64,000 nucleotides of DNA from an uncultured bacterium (GTDB taxonomy: Bacteria; Bacillota_I; Bacilli_A; RF39; UBA660). The translations under genes were made by a program, and so were the position numbers. The notes under the pieces are model-generated. The model saw only the letters and a program-made list of their open reading frames with translations, was not told the origin of the DNA and searched no databases. Position 1 is the first letter of the stretch, and each line of letters begins with the position of its first letter. Where the stretch lies: contig CAMNUE010000001.1 of NCBI GenBank assembly GCA_946560065.1, forward strand, positions 126,805 through 190,804. The letters run 5' to 3'. Shown here piece after piece: positions 53,419-62,498 of the stretch.

Positions 53419-54306
53419 ATGGAAAAATTAATTCCATTCAAAGAAAATTTATGTAGTAAATATGCTACAAAAATGTTGTCAATTAAAATAAATAACGTCT
53501 GTAACCGTTGTTGTAGTTTCTGTGTTGATCGTGGAGGAAGGCAAGGAGAATACATTAATGTCAAAAAAATTGCTCAAGAAGATATCAACAAAGCTGATTA
53601 TAAAACAGTTATTATCACAGGAGGAGAACCGTTCTTAAATTTCAATGAAGTTGTGGAACTAGCAACTCTTCTTAGAAAACATAAAGATAGAATTGTTCTA
53701 AATACTAATGGCTCACTACTGTCTGAAGAAAAAGTTTTAAAGCTAAATGGTTTAATCGATGAATTACAAGTTTCAATTCATCATTATGATGAGAAAAGAA
53801 ATGGTAAAATCTTAGGAGGTATAGTTTCATTCGAAAATATGAAGAAAGCCCTAGCTAAAAAAGAATTCATGTTTTCTATTAATTCTACATTTAATAAAGA
53901 ATATACAAAAGAAGAAAGGCCAATTGCCGTTGATAAAATGATTGATTTAGCAGTATATTTAAATGCTAATCGCTTAAGATTAACAGAATTAAAAAAAGTA
54001 GAGAAAGAAGAATTTATAATAGTTGACGAATTCTTCGAAAAAAATCATCCGTTTATTGGAAGAAGCTCAAATGATTTAATAACCAAAGGTTGTACTTACT
54101 ACTATGAAAAGAAAGGAATCATGGTCTCTGTTAAAAGATTGTGTAACTTTGCCAAAGGAAAAGATGCTCCGGCTTTTAGTTGCTGTTTTATAAATACCGC
54201 TGGTCAAAAGAAAATTGATGTTGATACAAAAGATACTTTCAAGGTTATCTATAGTGATGCCTTAGTAACAGATGATTGGATATTCGATAGTAAAAAGCTT
54301 GATTAA
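53419..54306 (+). CDS. Radical SAM protein in the NAD region
   Basis: The 295-residue protein has CNRCCSFC (C28, C32, C35) and TVIITGGEPFLNF. A cluster of later Cys (KGCTYYYE, KRLCNFAKG and SCCFINT) might bind a second Fe-S cluster. The activity is unknown. AAATGTTAAAAAGA before its ribosome site repeats a block seen in the NAD promoters. It is separated from nrtR by a promoter. Confidence 0.8.
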   Translation: MEKLIPFKENLCSKYATKMLSIKINNVCNRCCSFCVDRGGRQGEYINVKKIAQEDINKADYKTVIITGGEPFLNFNEVVELATLLRKHKDRIVLNTNGSLLSEEKVLKLNGLIDELQVSIHHYDEKRNGKILGGIVSFENMKKALAKKEFMFSINSTFNKEYTKEERPIAVDKMIDLAVYLNANRLRLTELKKVEKEEFIIVDEFFEKNHPFIGRSSNDLITKGCTYYYEKKGIMVSVKRLCNFAKGKDAPAFSCCFINTAGQKKIDVDTKDTFKVIYSDALVTDDWIFDSKKLD

Positions 54307-54307
54307 G

Positions 54308-54336
54308 TTGAAAAAAAACTCTATCCATTGTATAAT
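54308..54336 (+). promoter_or_regulatory. Promoter of nrtR-nadK
   Basis: TTGAAA (54308-54313) and TATAAT (54331-54336) are 17 bp apart. No GTTAATAAC motif is present here. Confidence 0.65.
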
Positions 54337-54360
54337 CAAAAAAGAAGAAGAGGTGTTAAA

Positions 54361-55197
54361 ATGACAGAATATAAAACAGAGGAAGAGTTCTTAAAAGCAT
54401 ACGATTCTAGCGAATTTGAAAAATTGTCTATGACTTCAGATATTTTAATATTAAGTGTATCAAATCAAGAAACAACAAATTATCGTAAAAATGACCGTAA
54501 GATGATGAGCGTTCTATTAGTAAAAAGAGATGATTTTCCTTATAAAAATAAATGGTGTCTACCAGGAGGATTCCTAGATCCTAGAAAAGAAACACTTGAA
54601 GAATGTGCTAAAAGAGTTTTAAAAAGAGAAACAAATCTATCAGATATCTACCTAGAACAATTATATACATATGATTCAATTAATAGAGACCCACGTATGC
54701 GTGTAGTATCAACTGCTTTCGTAGCTTTAATCGACCGTGAAAAACTTACAGAAAAAGTAGAAAATGCTTCATGGTTTGATATCGTTTTATATGAAGAAAA
54801 AGATAATCTTGTCGATCTTACTCTAGACAATGGACAAGAAACAATTAACTTTAGTATTCAAAAAGTTTTAAAAGAAAAAACAACAGATCGTTATCAATTT
54901 ATTACAAACAAGAATAATGATTTAGCTTTTGATCATGATTTAGTAATATTAGCAGGTCTTGAAAGAATTAGAAATAAAATTAATTATACCGACATTGTCT
55001 TCAATATGATGCCAGAATACTTCACCCTAGGAGAACTTCAACAAGTTTATGAAGTCATTCTAAATAAAAAACTTTTAGACCCAGCTTTCCGTAGAATCAT
55101 TGCTGATAAAGTAGTAAAGACAACAAAAATGAAAACAGGAGAAGGACATCGTCCGTCAGCGCTATTTAAATACAAGGAACATGAAAAAAATAAATAA
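54361..55197 (+). CDS. nrtR: NrtR-type Nudix regulator of NAD metabolism
   Basis: The 278-residue protein joins a Nudix domain (~30-190) to a C-terminal winged helix (~200-270, with FTLGELQQVYEVIL and FRRIIADKVVKTT). NrtR repressors bind ADP-ribose through a Nudix fold that has lost catalysis. Here the box GGFLDPRKETLEECAKRV is followed by LKRETNL, so the catalytic EExG glutamates are not intact, which fits a sensor. It probably controls the two NAD units. ATG 54361 follows AGAGGTG. It overlaps nadK by 17 nt. Confidence 0.9.
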   Translation: MTEYKTEEEFLKAYDSSEFEKLSMTSDILILSVSNQETTNYRKNDRKMMSVLLVKRDDFPYKNKWCLPGGFLDPRKETLEECAKRVLKRETNLSDIYLEQLYTYDSINRDPRMRVVSTAFVALIDREKLTEKVENASWFDIVLYEEKDNLVDLTLDNGQETINFSIQKVLKEKTTDRYQFITNKNNDLAFDHDLVILAGLERIRNKINYTDIVFNMMPEYFTLGELQQVYEVILNKKLLDPAFRRIIADKVVKTTKMKTGEGHRPSALFKYKEHEKNK

Positions 55198-55981
55198 AGT
55201 AAAATTATTTGTAAATAATAATATCAAATCACGTAAAGCTGCAAAAATAATTACAGAAGTTTTAAAAAAGAAGAAGTTTGAGATAGTAGAGGAAGATTTT
55301 GATTTAGGAATAGCAGTAGGAGGAGACGGTTCTTTCTTAAGAATGGTAAAAAATAGTAATTTCAATAGTAATCCCTATTATGTTGGAGTAAATGCGGGAA
55401 CATTAGGATTTGCTCAAGATGTTAGTTTAGACGAGATAAACAAATTTATTGATAATCTTAGAAAAGATAAATTCACTTATGAGCAAATAGGTGTTCAAGA
55501 AGTTGAAATAACTACTAATGATCTTACTTCAAACTTTTATTCACTAAATGAAATTGTTATTAGAGATGAAGAATTAAACACGACAGGTCTAGATGTTTAT
55601 GTTGATGATGTTTTATTAGAAAAGTATACAGGAGATGGACTTCTAATTGCTACATCATTTGGCTCAACTGCCTATAACTTAAGCTTTGGAGGAAGTGTTG
55701 TCTACAATACATTTGACACTCTGCAGATAACGCCAATTGCTCCTCTAAATAATAAAAGTTATCATAGTCTAATTAATTCAGTTATTGTTCCCTCTAACAA
55801 AGTAGTAAAACTTATCCCAATAAGAAATAAAGAAGACTTAGTAATCACAATTGATGGGGATAATAATTTCTATAATAATGTTTTAAAAATTGAAACATCT
55901 ATGAATCAAAAGTCAATTAAGGTAATAAGAAAAGAAGATTATAATTTCATTCAAAAAATCAATGACAAATTTATTAAATAG
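55181..55981 (+). CDS. nadK: NAD kinase
   Basis: The 266-residue kinase makes NADP from NAD. It has the AVGGDGSFLRM motif, the NAGTLGFAQD segment, LNEIVIRDEE and TGDGLLIATSFGSTAYNLS, all family signatures. It starts inside the end of nrtR, so regulator and kinase are co-translated. Confidence 0.95.
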   Translation: MKKINKVKLFVNNNIKSRKAAKIITEVLKKKKFEIVEEDFDLGIAVGGDGSFLRMVKNSNFNSNPYYVGVNAGTLGFAQDVSLDEINKFIDNLRKDKFTYEQIGVQEVEITTNDLTSNFYSLNEIVIRDEELNTTGLDVYVDDVLLEKYTGDGLLIATSFGSTAYNLSFGGSVVYNTFDTLQITPIAPLNNKSYHSLINSVIVPSNKVVKLIPIRNKEDLVITIDGDNNFYNNVLKIETSMNQKSIKVIRKEDYNFIQKINDKFIK

Positions 55982-55992
55982 AAGGCAAGAAG

Positions 55993-56529
55993 ATGAAAAA
56001 AATAATTGAAGGATATAAGGCATTTAATAAAGATATGAAAAATCGTTATGGCTATGAATTTGCAGAAGGAAAAACTTATTCTGTTAAAGGACCACTAGAG
56101 TTTGGAACTACAGGAAACGGTTTTCATTTTTGTAAAAGGTTAGAAGATACTCTCAGATACTTTCCAACTATCAATAATGAAGAAGTGAAATTTGCCAAAG
56201 TTACGAGTTTAGATGAGGCTGTAGAGTTTTATGATGAATATTATGGCTATTATGATATGTATGCTGCGAGAAAAATCAAAATCGAAAAGATTTTAACTAG
56301 AAAAGAAATAATCAGTATGTTTTTAAATACTTATGAAGAACGAGTAATTCGTTTCTTAGCAGGTTTTAGACTAACACCAGAAGAAAAGGAAATATTTAGA
56401 ATAAAATATCTAGATAGTATGAAAATACAATTAGCCATAAGTTATTACCAAGACGGTGATAAAGATGCCTATAGCAGGCAATATGAAAGAGGAAAAGTAA
56501 TTCAAAAAAATAAAAAGAAGTTCAGCTAA
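55993..56529 (+). CDS. Unknown protein with GFHFC motif
   Basis: The 178-residue soluble protein begins KKIIEGYKAFNKDMKNRYG and has FGTTGNGFHFCKRLEDTL, the pattern of a small domain of unknown function (DUF7666-like, KAFxxD then NGFHxC) found in phage and bacterial accessory genes. The second half is helical. It is 11 nt after nadK and probably in that operon. The family's activity is unknown to me. Confidence 0.6.
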   Translation: MKKIIEGYKAFNKDMKNRYGYEFAEGKTYSVKGPLEFGTTGNGFHFCKRLEDTLRYFPTINNEEVKFAKVTSLDEAVEFYDEYYGYYDMYAARKIKIEKILTRKEIISMFLNTYEERVIRFLAGFRLTPEEKEIFRIKYLDSMKIQLAISYYQDGDKDAYSRQYERGKVIQKNKKKFS

Positions 56530-56550
56530 TTTGAACGTCTTTTTTTTACT
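56516..56550 (+). terminator. Terminator of the nrtR-nadK operon
   Basis: GTTCA (56520-56524) pairs with TGAAC (56532-56536), extended by AAGA/TCTT, and a long T tract follows. It faces a convergent gene. Confidence 0.6.
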
Positions 56551-57566
56551 TAATCATTTCTCCAAATTTTAACTATCCAAAATAATATTGCAAGTAATAT
56601 AACTCCAACAATTGCTAGCTCTACAGGAGTTGCTGTTCCTCCATCTTTAAAATGTCCAATAGAAACTACAATAATTCCCACAAACATGACAAGTGGAATT
56701 AATGAAAGCAATGCTTTCTTTACAACAAAAGCAATACCATTAGAAGTTTTCTTAACTGCGTTAACAGTTTTAGTCTTCGCAACTTTAGTTTTAGTTTTCT
56801 CTTTAATATAAGTCCTTAATTCTTCATAATTAGAATTTAAATAATCACGCATCTCTTCTAAACTATCTAGCTTAACTTTGCCACCTGTTGGAATATTAAC
56901 AAGACGACATTGACGAAAAGAACCAATAGTACCAAAAGTATCAGATAAATAATCTTCAATTGTATCTCTTTCGACTTTATATTTAAAAGTTTTACGATAC
57001 TCATCAATAATATTAATTATTTCACGACAAACATTATAATCTTTTAAACTATCCTCATAAGCATCAAACATCTCATGAATTTGTGTTACAACTTTCTTTG
57101 TAAGTATTTTCTCAACATTCTTATTATCCTCCTCAGCAATCTTTACAATTCTATCATACATAGTTTGAATATCTCTAACAGAACCCCAATCACTTGAAGT
57201 ATAAATAGCAGTTTCTAAAAAACTCATATCATCTCTATGACACTGACCAACAATAGCAATATAAGTACGTAATTCTAACGCTAAGGCTTCCACATTAAAG
57301 TTATCAAGCTTAATTGCTTTTCTAGCACTTTCAAGTGCGTCTTTGTATTCATTAAGCTTTAAATGTTTAGTAGCTTCTTTGATATAATCATCAGCATCCT
57401 TAACGCCACTGACCTTAACATTACCAGATATTTCAATTTTATATTTTTGAACAGCATCATCAACTAATACTGTCGTTCCACAATACTGACATATTGTTTT
57501 CTCTAGTTTTTCATTTACATCTATATTTGCCCCACAAGATGGACACTTTGCAGGTGTTAACTTCAT
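56550..57566 (-). CDS. Zinc-ribbon protein with TPR-like helices and two C-terminal membrane segments
   Basis: The 338-residue protein opens with a zinc ribbon (CPSCGANIDVNE then CQYCG, Cys pairs at about 8, 11, 29 and 32). A TPR-like hairpin (LNEYKDALESARKAIKLDN) and further helices follow, then two hydrophobic segments near the C-terminus (about 283-305 and 314-335). The start at 57566 lies 10 nt after AAGGAG; an ATG at 57575 is too close to the site. The role is unknown, perhaps a membrane-tethered scaffold. Confidence 0.7.
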   Translation of the reverse strand: MKLTPAKCPSCGANIDVNEKLEKTICQYCGTTVLVDDAVQKYKIEISGNVKVSGVKDADDYIKEATKHLKLNEYKDALESARKAIKLDNFNVEALALELRTYIAIVGQCHRDDMSFLETAIYTSSDWGSVRDIQTMYDRIVKIAEEDNKNVEKILTKKVVTQIHEMFDAYEDSLKDYNVCREIINIIDEYRKTFKYKVERDTIEDYLSDTFGTIGSFRQCRLVNIPTGGKVKLDSLEEMRDYLNSNYEELRTYIKEKTKTKVAKTKTVNAVKKTSNGIAFVVKKALLSLIPLVMFVGIIVVSIGHFKDGGTATPVELAIVGVILLAILFWIVKIWRND

Positions 57567-57737
57567 ATTTATCATACTCCTTACATAAACATTATATTAC
57601 TAATTAATTATTAATCGCAAGAGTAAATACTTATCACTAGAAAAGAAAAAATAAAGACAATAGAAATATTTTATGATAAAATGAATATAATTAATCAGAG
57701 ATTATCTTCTTATAAACAGTATTGGTGAGTGGTGTGA

Positions 57738-60344
57738 ATGGTTAAAAAGAAGAAACAAAAGGCTAAAAAGACTATTGTAAAAGTTGTATCGCTAGTAATA
57801 CTAATTATTCTATTATTACTAACCTCAATGACTCTAGTATTCAATTATTTTAGTAATAAAAATCCTTTTCAAGATAAAAAGAATAAATCAGTTATTTCAA
57901 TAGGAATTTACGATGATGGAACATATTTTATTCCTAAAGCAGACAAGAATCTTAAATTTCCTATTAAAAGCTCAGATGTTAAATCTTATAAGCTAACAAC
58001 AAATGATAATAAAGTTGTTAAAAGTAAAATAGTAAAAGAACATGGAAAAAATTATATAAAAGCCTTAAATGACTATCAAGAAGGAGATATTTATTTTCTT
58101 GAATTAACAAATACCAAATTCGATGACAAATTACTAAAAAATACTAGTAAAATAGAATTTAAAATAGCTGAGCCAGAAAAAACTAAATATAAATTATCTA
58201 AAGATGTAGTAGAAATTGACAAAAGAAATTTAGAACTACAATCTGATAATAAGTTAAAGATTGAAAAAAACAAAGTCAAAGAAAATCAAATAATTTTAGT
58301 TAGAGACAAAGAGAATATTAATAATGCCTATAGAGTATCCTCAATTTCTGGAAATATCGCTACAATTGAAAATGCAAACATAAAGGATATCTATGATGAA
58401 ATTGATTTATACAAAGAAGGTTATGTTGATTTTAATAATATTACTTTTAATAAAAATATTGAAAATCAAATATCTAAGTCAATTAAGAATTCTGAATTGT
58501 TTAAGTTTCTAGCATATGATGTTTATGCAGCAGAAAAGACTAGTGAGCCCAAAATAACTTTTAAAACAGACGGAGATTCTGTAACAATCGAAATAGAATT
58601 AAATTTTAAACCAAATGGAGAAAAGAAACTCGGAGTAGAGGCACTAAAAAAACATGAGTTATCTCTTAAATTATCATATGATATCTCCATAAAATATCAA
58701 TCAGATATCAAACTAGGAAAGATAATTGCTTTGGATACAGCAGTTGCTAATAAAACATCCTTTGAAGTAGAAATAAAAAATGGTGATGAGTACTTAAAAG
58801 GAATAGAAGAAATTAGCGATGCAGAATACAGTAAATCAGTTCAAGAAATAGTAAAGAAACTTCAAAAAGAGGTTCCTGATGTTTCCGAAAATTCTATAGA
58901 TATAGGAGCAATTCAAATTCCAACTGGTGTTGCTGGATTAAATATCTTTATGGATATCTATCTCCAAAATCAGCTGTCAGTTATAGTTAACTTTGAGGCT
59001 GGTATTAAATATGAAACAGTTGAACATGTTGGCTTTATAATTGATAAGAATGGTCAAAGAGCCTATAAAAATATTACAGAGAGTAACTTTACAAGTTCCA
59101 TTAATGTAACCGGAAAAGAAGAAATTAAAATTGGTGTTGGACTAGATGCTGGAATTTGCATCATCAATAAAGATCTTGCAAGTGCCAGTATAGGAATCGA
59201 ATTCGGTGCCTACCAAGAAGCATTCTCAACCTTTAATTTACAATATGAAAGTAAAAATAATCACGTTAATAGAGACCTAGTCGCTAAACTAGAATTAGGA
59301 GTTTATCTAAAGGCGAAAGTTTCAGCAAACGTTGATGCTTTATTCATAAAAGTAGATTTAAAATATGATTTAGCAGAGTTTAAATACCCAGTTCTAAAAT
59401 ATGGAAAAGATGAAATTATTGCAGGGATAAATTCTAAAGAAGTTGCAATTGTCCTCGATAATAATAATCAAATAAAAATACCAGAAATCTCAAAGACTAT
59501 TTTAAATCTAGATACCACAAGAACAAGAAATGAAGTTTGTGATATAAAAACATTATACTTTGAAGATAGTAATGGTAAACGTCTGAAAAATAATAGTACT
59601 TACATAGAATTAGAAAAGAATGAAAATACCAAGATTTATGCTGTTTATGAAAATAACCAAAATAAATATAAAGTAATGATTTCAGTTCTAGAACAAGGAG
59701 CAACAATATCATCTACTAATAATCCAAATTCAACTTATAATTATGGTGTATCGGGTAATCAATTAGGAAGTCTTTCAATTGATACTAACTCATCTGCAAT
59801 TAATGCTTATAAAAAATATATTCTTGAGAAAAAATATGTAACAGACTATCAAAACTACTTTAAAGAATCTGGATTTAATAACACTGCTCTTTATAATGTT
59901 GGCTATAATATCTACGATCTTAACAGAGATGGAGTACCAGAGTTAATAATTAATAATTCTTTTGAAGAAGAATCAAGCGAGTGGTTCATAGATATGATTT
60001 ATACTTTCGATGGAACATCAGTCAAGAAGGTTGATTCAATCTATAATTATTCAGGGATTAATTATAATCCAAATACCCAAGAGATAATCTATACAGAAAT
60101 TAGACCTACACTTGTTGTAGGAGCATACAATTTCTATAAATTAATAAATGATAGATTTGTTTATACTAAATCAGCAGGACATGATCGAGGATCGTTCGAT
60201 GTCTACACTGGTAAATATGAATATGAAAAATATTTCTATTCAGACCCAAATACATCAATAAAAGAAATTTCAGAATCTGAAGAGAAATCTTACTTTAACG
60301 ATATAGTTAGTTTCTCGTATCAAAATATAAATAATGTTAGATAA
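57738..60344 (+). CDS. Large surface protein with single membrane anchor
   Basis: The 868-residue protein has a Lys-rich cytoplasmic head, one TM (about 14-36) and a long external part. It is beta-rich and resembles no catalytic domain I know. Near the C-terminus, IYDLNRDGVPELIIN matches the Ca-binding loop of FG-GAP/VCBS-like repeats. An adjacent gene 12 nt downstream encodes another anchored surface protein, so they probably form one operon. Confidence 0.7.
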   Translation: MVKKKKQKAKKTIVKVVSLVILIILLLLTSMTLVFNYFSNKNPFQDKKNKSVISIGIYDDGTYFIPKADKNLKFPIKSSDVKSYKLTTNDNKVVKSKIVKEHGKNYIKALNDYQEGDIYFLELTNTKFDDKLLKNTSKIEFKIAEPEKTKYKLSKDVVEIDKRNLELQSDNKLKIEKNKVKENQIILVRDKENINNAYRVSSISGNIATIENANIKDIYDEIDLYKEGYVDFNNITFNKNIENQISKSIKNSELFKFLAYDVYAAEKTSEPKITFKTDGDSVTIEIELNFKPNGEKKLGVEALKKHELSLKLSYDISIKYQSDIKLGKIIALDTAVANKTSFEVEIKNGDEYLKGIEEISDAEYSKSVQEIVKKLQKEVPDVSENSIDIGAIQIPTGVAGLNIFMDIYLQNQLSVIVNFEAGIKYETVEHVGFIIDKNGQRAYKNITESNFTSSINVTGKEEIKIGVGLDAGICIINKDLASASIGIEFGAYQEAFSTFNLQYESKNNHVNRDLVAKLELGVYLKAKVSANVDALFIKVDLKYDLAEFKYPVLKYGKDEIIAGINSKEVAIVLDNNNQIKIPEISKTILNLDTTRTRNEVCDIKTLYFEDSNGKRLKNNSTYIELEKNENTKIYAVYENNQNKYKVMISVLEQGATISSTNNPNSTYNYGVSGNQLGSLSIDTNSSAINAYKKYILEKKYVTDYQNYFKESGFNNTALYNVGYNIYDLNRDGVPELIINNSFEEESSEWFIDMIYTFDGTSVKKVDSIYNYSGINYNPNTQEIIYTEIRPTLVVGAYNFYKLINDRFVYTKSAGHDRGSFDVYTGKYEYEKYFYSDPNTSIKEISESEEKSYFNDIVSFSYQNINNVR

Positions 60345-60356
60345 GGAGTGAATAAT

Positions 60357-61727
60357 ATGAGTAAAAAAGAAGAAAATGAAGTAATAGAAACAAATGAAGA
60401 AGTACTAGATGAAAATGAAGAATTAGAAGCAACAGATAAAGAAAAACTAGAAGAAAACGAAACAAAAGAAGGACAGAATAAAAAAGCAAAATCAAAATCA
60501 CACAAAGCATCAAAAAAGAAAAAATCTAAAGGTAGTAAAAAGAAGAATTCAAAAGAAAAAGATGACGAAAAAGAAAAGAAAAGTCTCCTAAAAATAATTG
60601 CTTTAGTTATAGTACTATTACTAGTAATTGGAGTAGGTGGTTTCTTTGGATACAAAAAATTCCAGAGTTCTCAATCAGTTGGAAGCGACTGGGGAGATAC
60701 TTACTATGACTTCATCTTAGATTCAAAAACTAATGACACAAAGGTAGCTATTAAAGATAATTCAAAAATAGAATTTATCGAAGTACCAGAAGTAAAAGAC
60801 CCAATCATGGTTGTAAATTATGAAAAAGATTCAAAAAATTATTCTGATATTTACTATATCAACAACACTGAAATTAAAAATATCATTGCTTTAGAACCAG
60901 CAAATATTGAAATGCTATATAACATTGCCGATAAAAATTATAATTGGTACTTACATACAACTACAGATGAAGAAGAAAAATATACAACAATATCTTCAAC
61001 TATAAAAACATCAAACAGCAAGAAAAACGATACAGAAAAAGAAGAATATGTTTATAAAATAGGGGAGGAAATATCAGTTGAAACAGTCGATGGTAGTAAA
61101 ATTACAATGCCAAAGATTGATTCAGAATTTGTAAAAGTAGATGTTGATATTGCAACAATTGACTACAAGAAAGATTTAACAGAAAAAGAATTAAAAGAAT
61201 CTATGACTACTAATATTGAAGAATTTAAAACAACAAAAGAAATTACTGATAAAGAAATAAAAGAAGAAGTTAAGGAAAAAGAAAAAGAAGTTGCTGCAAA
61301 GAAAGAAGAAATGAAAAAAGCTGAAGAAGAAGTAGCTAAGAAAAAAGAAGAAGAAGCAAGAATTGCTGAAGAGGAAAGAAAAAGAGCTGAAGAAGAAGCC
61401 AAAAAAGGTCTAAAAGTAGGAAGTCAAACCTTAAAATATGGACGTTACGTATCAGATGTTAACATTATGGATAGTTCAATGTATGGAACAATAATACTAA
61501 AACCAAATGGACAGTTCCATGTAAAAGCCAACTGTGAAGGAGATTATCCTTATAAAGCACTAGACAATGACGGAACATATCAAGTAACAAGAGTTCAAAA
61601 TTCATTCTCTTTCTTTGATGGTATAAAGTTCACAACTAATAATGGTGTAACATTTTCTCTTGAAGCACATAATGGTAATGAATTAAGTGATCAATGGCAT
61701 CGCTATCAATACGCAGGTAGTGAATAA
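60357..61727 (+). CDS. Membrane-anchored coiled-coil surface protein
   Basis: The 456-residue product has a highly charged cytoplasmic head (Glu-rich, then Lys/Ser-rich), one TM (about 80-102) and an outer region. The outer region contains a Lys/Glu coiled coil (about 295-345, KKAEEEVAKKKEEEARIAEE) and ends in a compact ~105-residue domain (GRYVSDVNIMDSSMYGTIIL onward). ATG 60357 follows AAGGAGTG. The terminal domain has no family I know. Confidence 0.7.
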   Translation: MSKKEENEVIETNEEVLDENEELEATDKEKLEENETKEGQNKKAKSKSHKASKKKKSKGSKKKNSKEKDDEKEKKSLLKIIALVIVLLLVIGVGGFFGYKKFQSSQSVGSDWGDTYYDFILDSKTNDTKVAIKDNSKIEFIEVPEVKDPIMVVNYEKDSKNYSDIYYINNTEIKNIIALEPANIEMLYNIADKNYNWYLHTTTDEEEKYTTISSTIKTSNSKKNDTEKEEYVYKIGEEISVETVDGSKITMPKIDSEFVKVDVDIATIDYKKDLTEKELKESMTTNIEEFKTTKEITDKEIKEEVKEKEKEVAAKKEEMKKAEEEVAKKKEEEARIAEEERKRAEEEAKKGLKVGSQTLKYGRYVSDVNIMDSSMYGTIILKPNGQFHVKANCEGDYPYKALDNDGTYQVTRVQNSFSFFDGIKFTTNNGVTFSLEAHNGNELSDQWHRYQYAGSE

Positions 61728-61740
61728 TTTAATAAAATAT

Positions 61741-61776
61741 AAAAAGGTGTACCCTAAATGGCTACATCTTTTTTAT
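61741..61776 (+). terminator. Terminator after the coiled-coil gene
   Basis: AAAAAGGTGTA (61741-61751) pairs with TACATCTTTTT (61763-61773), with one G-T pair. Confidence 0.65.
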
Positions 61777-61909
61777 AAGAAAAAATAAAATAATTAAACC
61801 ACTATACTAGTATCAAAACACATAATAGATATAAAAGGTTAATTATTGTTAAAATTAAATATTTTTGTTATAGTTAAAGTACCAAGAATTAAAACTAATG
61901 AGGTGATTT

Positions 61910-62497
61910 ATGGATACACTTTTTTATAAAATAGTAAGACCAATAGTTGGTGTAATTTTTAAAGTTCTTTATAGACCAACCATAGTTGGTCGTGAAAATA
62001 TCCCCAAAACAGGAGGTATAGTTCTAGCTGGAAATCATACTAAATGGTTAGATCCTATAATGTTAATCGCTGTTACTAAAAGACAAGTTCATTTTCTTGC
62101 AAAAGATGAATTGTTTCACGGTAAGACAAAATTAATAGTTAAAGGAATGGGCTGCATTCCAGTAAATAGAAAAATTCATGATAAGAATGCACTAAATCAA
62201 GGCTACAAGACCTTAGAGAATAATAATGTAATTGGAATATTTCCAGAAGGAACAATTAATAGAACTAAAGATGTCATAATGCCTTTTAAAATAGGAGCAG
62301 TTAAAATGGCTAATAAGACAGATTCCGTTTTAATTCCTTTCACTATCACTGGAAAATATAAACTCTTCAAAAAAAGTATTCGAATAGAGTTTTATAAGCC
62401 CATAAAGGTTAAAGATAATTTAGATAAAGAAAATGAAAAATTAATGGATATAATTAGTAAAAATCTAATTAAATGTAATAACCATAAGGAGGATTAA
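61910..62497 (+). CDS. plsC: 1-acyl-glycerol-3-phosphate acyltransferase (PlsC family)
   Basis: The 195-residue enzyme acylates lysophosphatidic acid to phosphatidic acid at the membrane. It has GNHTKWLDPI (HX4D catalytic motif), CIPVNRK and FPEGTINR. It is slightly shorter than average. The start follows GAGGTGA. A second PlsC-type gene begins one base after its stop. Confidence 0.88.
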   Translation: MDTLFYKIVRPIVGVIFKVLYRPTIVGRENIPKTGGIVLAGNHTKWLDPIMLIAVTKRQVHFLAKDELFHGKTKLIVKGMGCIPVNRKIHDKNALNQGYKTLENNNVIGIFPEGTINRTKDVIMPFKIGAVKMANKTDSVLIPFTITGKYKLFKKSIRIEFYKPIKVKDNLDKENEKLMDIISKNLIKCNNHKED

Positions 62498-62498
62498 A

